A stretch of DNA of 64,000 nucleotides. Source: JAEUMG01 sp046349315. GTDB lineage: Bacteria; Pseudomonadota; Alphaproteobacteria; Rhizobiales; Aestuariivirgaceae. A program made the translations under genes and the position numbers. How positions within the stretch are numbered: position 1 is the stretch's first letter; each line of letters starts with the position of its first letter. The stretch lies in assembly GCA_046349315.1 (NCBI GenBank), contig JAXMCQ010000006.1, positions 62,001 through 126,000 on the forward strand, written 5' to 3'. Under the pieces are notes generated by a model. It was not told where the DNA came from and did not search any database. It saw only the letters and a program-made list of their open reading frames with translations. Below, one piece after another: positions 62,099 through 64,000 of the stretch.

Positions 62099-63952
62099 TT
62101 GTCGAAGCAGGTTCACAAACAGCGCGCCGACCATAAGGCGCCAGCAACGACCGAGCAGGCGGCTCCGGTTCTAACCCGGACTCCGCGGACCAACAACAAT
62201 CATCCCCAAAAGCTTGCCGAGTTCGAGAGCCTTGCCGAAGGCCTGGACTACGCCGCCAAGGGTATCACCGGTTTCAATTTCTATTCGGCACGCGGGCAGC
62301 TCGTCGAGGTTGTCGCCTACCGCAAGCTGCGGGAGCGGGCGATTGCGACGGCGCGCCGATTGGCCGGCCTCAGTCTGAAGCGTGGCGATCATGTCGCGCT
62401 TGTGGCTGAGACGGGCTCGGAATTCATGGAAGCCTTCTTCGGCTGCCAATATGCCGGGCTGGTGCCGTGTCCGATGCCCTACAGCATGCATATCGGTGGC
62501 ATGGATGCCTATGTCGACCGGATCGCCGGCATGCTGCGCGCCGCCAAGGCGCGCGCCGCCATCGCCACCACCGATCTTGCGCCGCATGTCGTAGCCGCGG
62601 CGTCGCGGGCCGGCGTTGGCATCGTTCTGAGCTATGAAGAGTTGCGCGCCGCGCCGCCGTCGATCGCCGAACTGGTTCCGTTCGGACCGGATGAGGCTGC
62701 CTATATCCAGTACTCGTCGGGCTCCACTTCCGAGCCGAAGGGAGTCCTCGTTTCGCAGCGCGCGATCGTTGCCAATACCCGCGGCATTCTCCGCGATGGC
62801 CTCAAGGTTGCTCCGGAAGACCGCGCCTTCTCGTGGCTGCCGCTCTATCACGACATGGGCCTCGTCGGCTTCTGCCTGGCTCCGATGATGGGGCAGGTAA
62901 CCGTCGACTATATGGCCACCACCGCCTTCGCCCGCCGCCCGGCGCTGTGGCTCAAGCTGATGTCGGACAATCGCTCGACCATCGCCTATTCGCCGTCTTT
63001 CGGTTACGAACTCGCCGCGCGCCGCATCAATGGCGAGGCGCCGACGCTCGACCTTTCGAACTGGCGGGTTGCCGGCATTGGCGGCGACATGGTGCGCGCC
63101 GACATTCTCGACCTTTTCGCCGAGAAGCTGTCGGTCGCCGGCTTCAAGCCCAATGCCTTCCTGCCGAGCTACGGCATGGCGGAATCGACGCTTGCGGTGA
63201 CCTTTGCCGATGTCGACAAGCCGATCCGCATCGATAGCGTCGATGCGATCCAGTACAAGCTGTCGCGCCGCGCGGTACCGGTCAGCGCATCGGCCCGTTC
63301 GCAAGGCCGCGAGCGCCGTTTCGTCGTTTGCGGCAAGCTATTGCCCGGTCATGAGGCGGTTATCCGCGACGAGCGCGGCAAGGCACTGGGCGAGCGCGAG
63401 ATCGGGCGGATTTTCGTCAAGGGCCCGAGCGTCATGGCGGGCTATTTCAACAATGAAGATGCGACCCGCGCCGTGATCGGCAGCGACTCCTTCATGGATA
63501 CCGGCGATATGGGTTACTGGCTCGAGGGCGAGCTGGTCATCACCGGCCGCGCCAAGGACCTCATTCTCCACAATGGCCGCAATATCTGGCCGCAGGACAT
63601 CGAGTGGGCGGCCGAGCGCATCGAGCCATTGCGCAGCGGCGACGTCGCAGCGATCGCTGTCGAGGACGAGAACGGCGAAGATCAGGTCGTCGTGTTGGTG
63701 CAGTCCCGGCTTTCAAATCGCACAGATGTCGAGGCACTGCGCCGGCAAGTCGCCGCTGCCGTTCATGGCTCAGCCGGCGTCGAATGCGACGTCGTGATGG
63801 TGCCGCCGCGCAGCCTGCCGTTTACCTCTTCGGGCAAGCTTTCGCGGGCTGCGGCGAAGGCGGCCTATCTTTCGGGAGACATCGCCGAGATCGCCTCAAG
63901 CGGCGGGCTCGCCAGGGTCTCCGGCGAAACTCTGCTCGAAGCTGCAAACTAA
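62099..63952 (+). CDS. Fatty acyl-AMP ligase (FadD32-like)
   Basis: 617 residues from TTG 62099 (AGAGCAG upstream). Adenylate-forming core: YIQYSSGSTSEPKGVLVSQR (P-loop-like A3 motif), WLPLYHDMGLVGFCLAPMMG, FLPSYGMAESTLAVTFADVD, and the hinge ITGRAKDLILHNGRNIWPQD. The layout and the HDMGL motif match fatty acyl-AMP ligases, which load fatty acids as acyl-adenylates onto carrier proteins for lipid or polyketide synthesis. A ~60-residue polar N-terminal extension precedes the catalytic part. Partner genes would lie to the right of the window. Confidence 0.88.
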   Translation: MSKQVHKQRADHKAPATTEQAAPVLTRTPRTNNNHPQKLAEFESLAEGLDYAAKGITGFNFYSARGQLVEVVAYRKLRERAIATARRLAGLSLKRGDHVALVAETGSEFMEAFFGCQYAGLVPCPMPYSMHIGGMDAYVDRIAGMLRAAKARAAIATTDLAPHVVAAASRAGVGIVLSYEELRAAPPSIAELVPFGPDEAAYIQYSSGSTSEPKGVLVSQRAIVANTRGILRDGLKVAPEDRAFSWLPLYHDMGLVGFCLAPMMGQVTVDYMATTAFARRPALWLKLMSDNRSTIAYSPSFGYELAARRINGEAPTLDLSNWRVAGIGGDMVRADILDLFAEKLSVAGFKPNAFLPSYGMAESTLAVTFADVDKPIRIDSVDAIQYKLSRRAVPVSASARSQGRERRFVVCGKLLPGHEAVIRDERGKALGEREIGRIFVKGPSVMAGYFNNEDATRAVIGSDSFMDTGDMGYWLEGELVITGRAKDLILHNGRNIWPQDIEWAAERIEPLRSGDVAAIAVEDENGEDQVVVLVQSRLSNRTDVEALRRQVAAAVHGSAGVECDVVMVPPRSLPFTSSGKLSRAAAKAAYLSGDIAEIASSGGLARVSGETLLEAAN

Positions 63953-64000
63953 CAGCCTGCACCACTGCATTTCCGCATTCTGATTGCGACGCAGGTGCGA

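Noticed and set aside
1..64000. CRISPR arrays
   Set aside because: No regularly spaced repeat-spacer pattern or cas gene was seen; the repeats at 47694 and 48673 are irregular REP-like elements.

Overview
The window looks like chromosome from an alphaproteobacterium, most probably of the order Hyphomicrobiales (rhizobia and relatives). The evidence is a SciP-type CtrA inhibitor (DUF1153), two phosphatidylethanolamine N-methyltransferase-like genes, a Tat-exported polyamine-type ABC system, high-GC codon use and frequent TTG/GTG starts with ATGA/TTGA overlaps. The genus cannot be fixed from the sequence alone.

Layout. (1) 1-3924 is ordinary chromosome: the N-terminal part of a TPR protein running off the left edge, sciP, mnmA and two methyltransferases. 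(2) 3989-4065 is an elongator tRNA-Met(CAT). Its 3' 46 bases (4020-4065) recur exactly at 40413-40458, so 4066-40458 is an integrated genomic island of about 36.4 kb. TCTAGAC-type repeats lie just inside both ends. (3) The left half of the island (4374-21524) is a defence-like block. An XRE/ImmA regulator pair reads away from a divergent promoter with two operator-like dyads. Downstream on the same strand is a tightly overlapping six-gene operon: AddB-like nuclease, AddA-like helicase-nuclease, DUF6361 protein, phospholipase-D-like protein, SNF2-type helicase, and an unrecognised protein with a macro-domain-like loop. On the other side of the promoter are two unrecognised overlapping genes and a small HTH gene. 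(4) The right half (21568-40412) is a mobile-element and signalling zone: a decayed IS21 element, a truncated IS91-type transposase with its tyrosine recombinase, a broken IS1182-type element, a wHTH-TPR regulator, a cyclase-STAND-WD40 gene broken by a frameshift, a cyclase-TPR gene, a short tyrosine recombinase, a broken methyltransferase and an exported choloylglycine-hydrolase-family enzyme.

(5) 40459-64000 is chromosome again: a small lipoprotein, an acetolactate decarboxylase with a ribbon-helix-helix-like N-terminus, and an Asp/Asn beta-hydroxylase. Next comes an amine-catabolism set of FAD oxidoreductase, class III aminotransferase, APH-fold kinase and an aldehyde-dehydrogenase homologue lacking the expected cysteine. 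REP-like repeats follow, then a polyamine-type ABC transporter with an SDR and a cysteine hydrolase. A divergent seven-step sugar/polyol operon is next (TIM barrel, glycerol-1-phosphate-dehydrogenase-like, HAD phosphatase, DeoR regulator, FGGY kinase, AbrB membrane protein). Two small membrane proteins and a fatty acyl-AMP ligase close the window.

The main interest is the defence block. The DUF6361/PLD/SNF2-helicase trio resembles a known type of anti-phage module (I recall Azaca having this composition, but cannot verify it). Here it is translationally coupled to a complete diverged AddAB-type helicase-nuclease and a macro-like protein, and sits beside an XRE/ImmA switch. This larger assembly may be undescribed.
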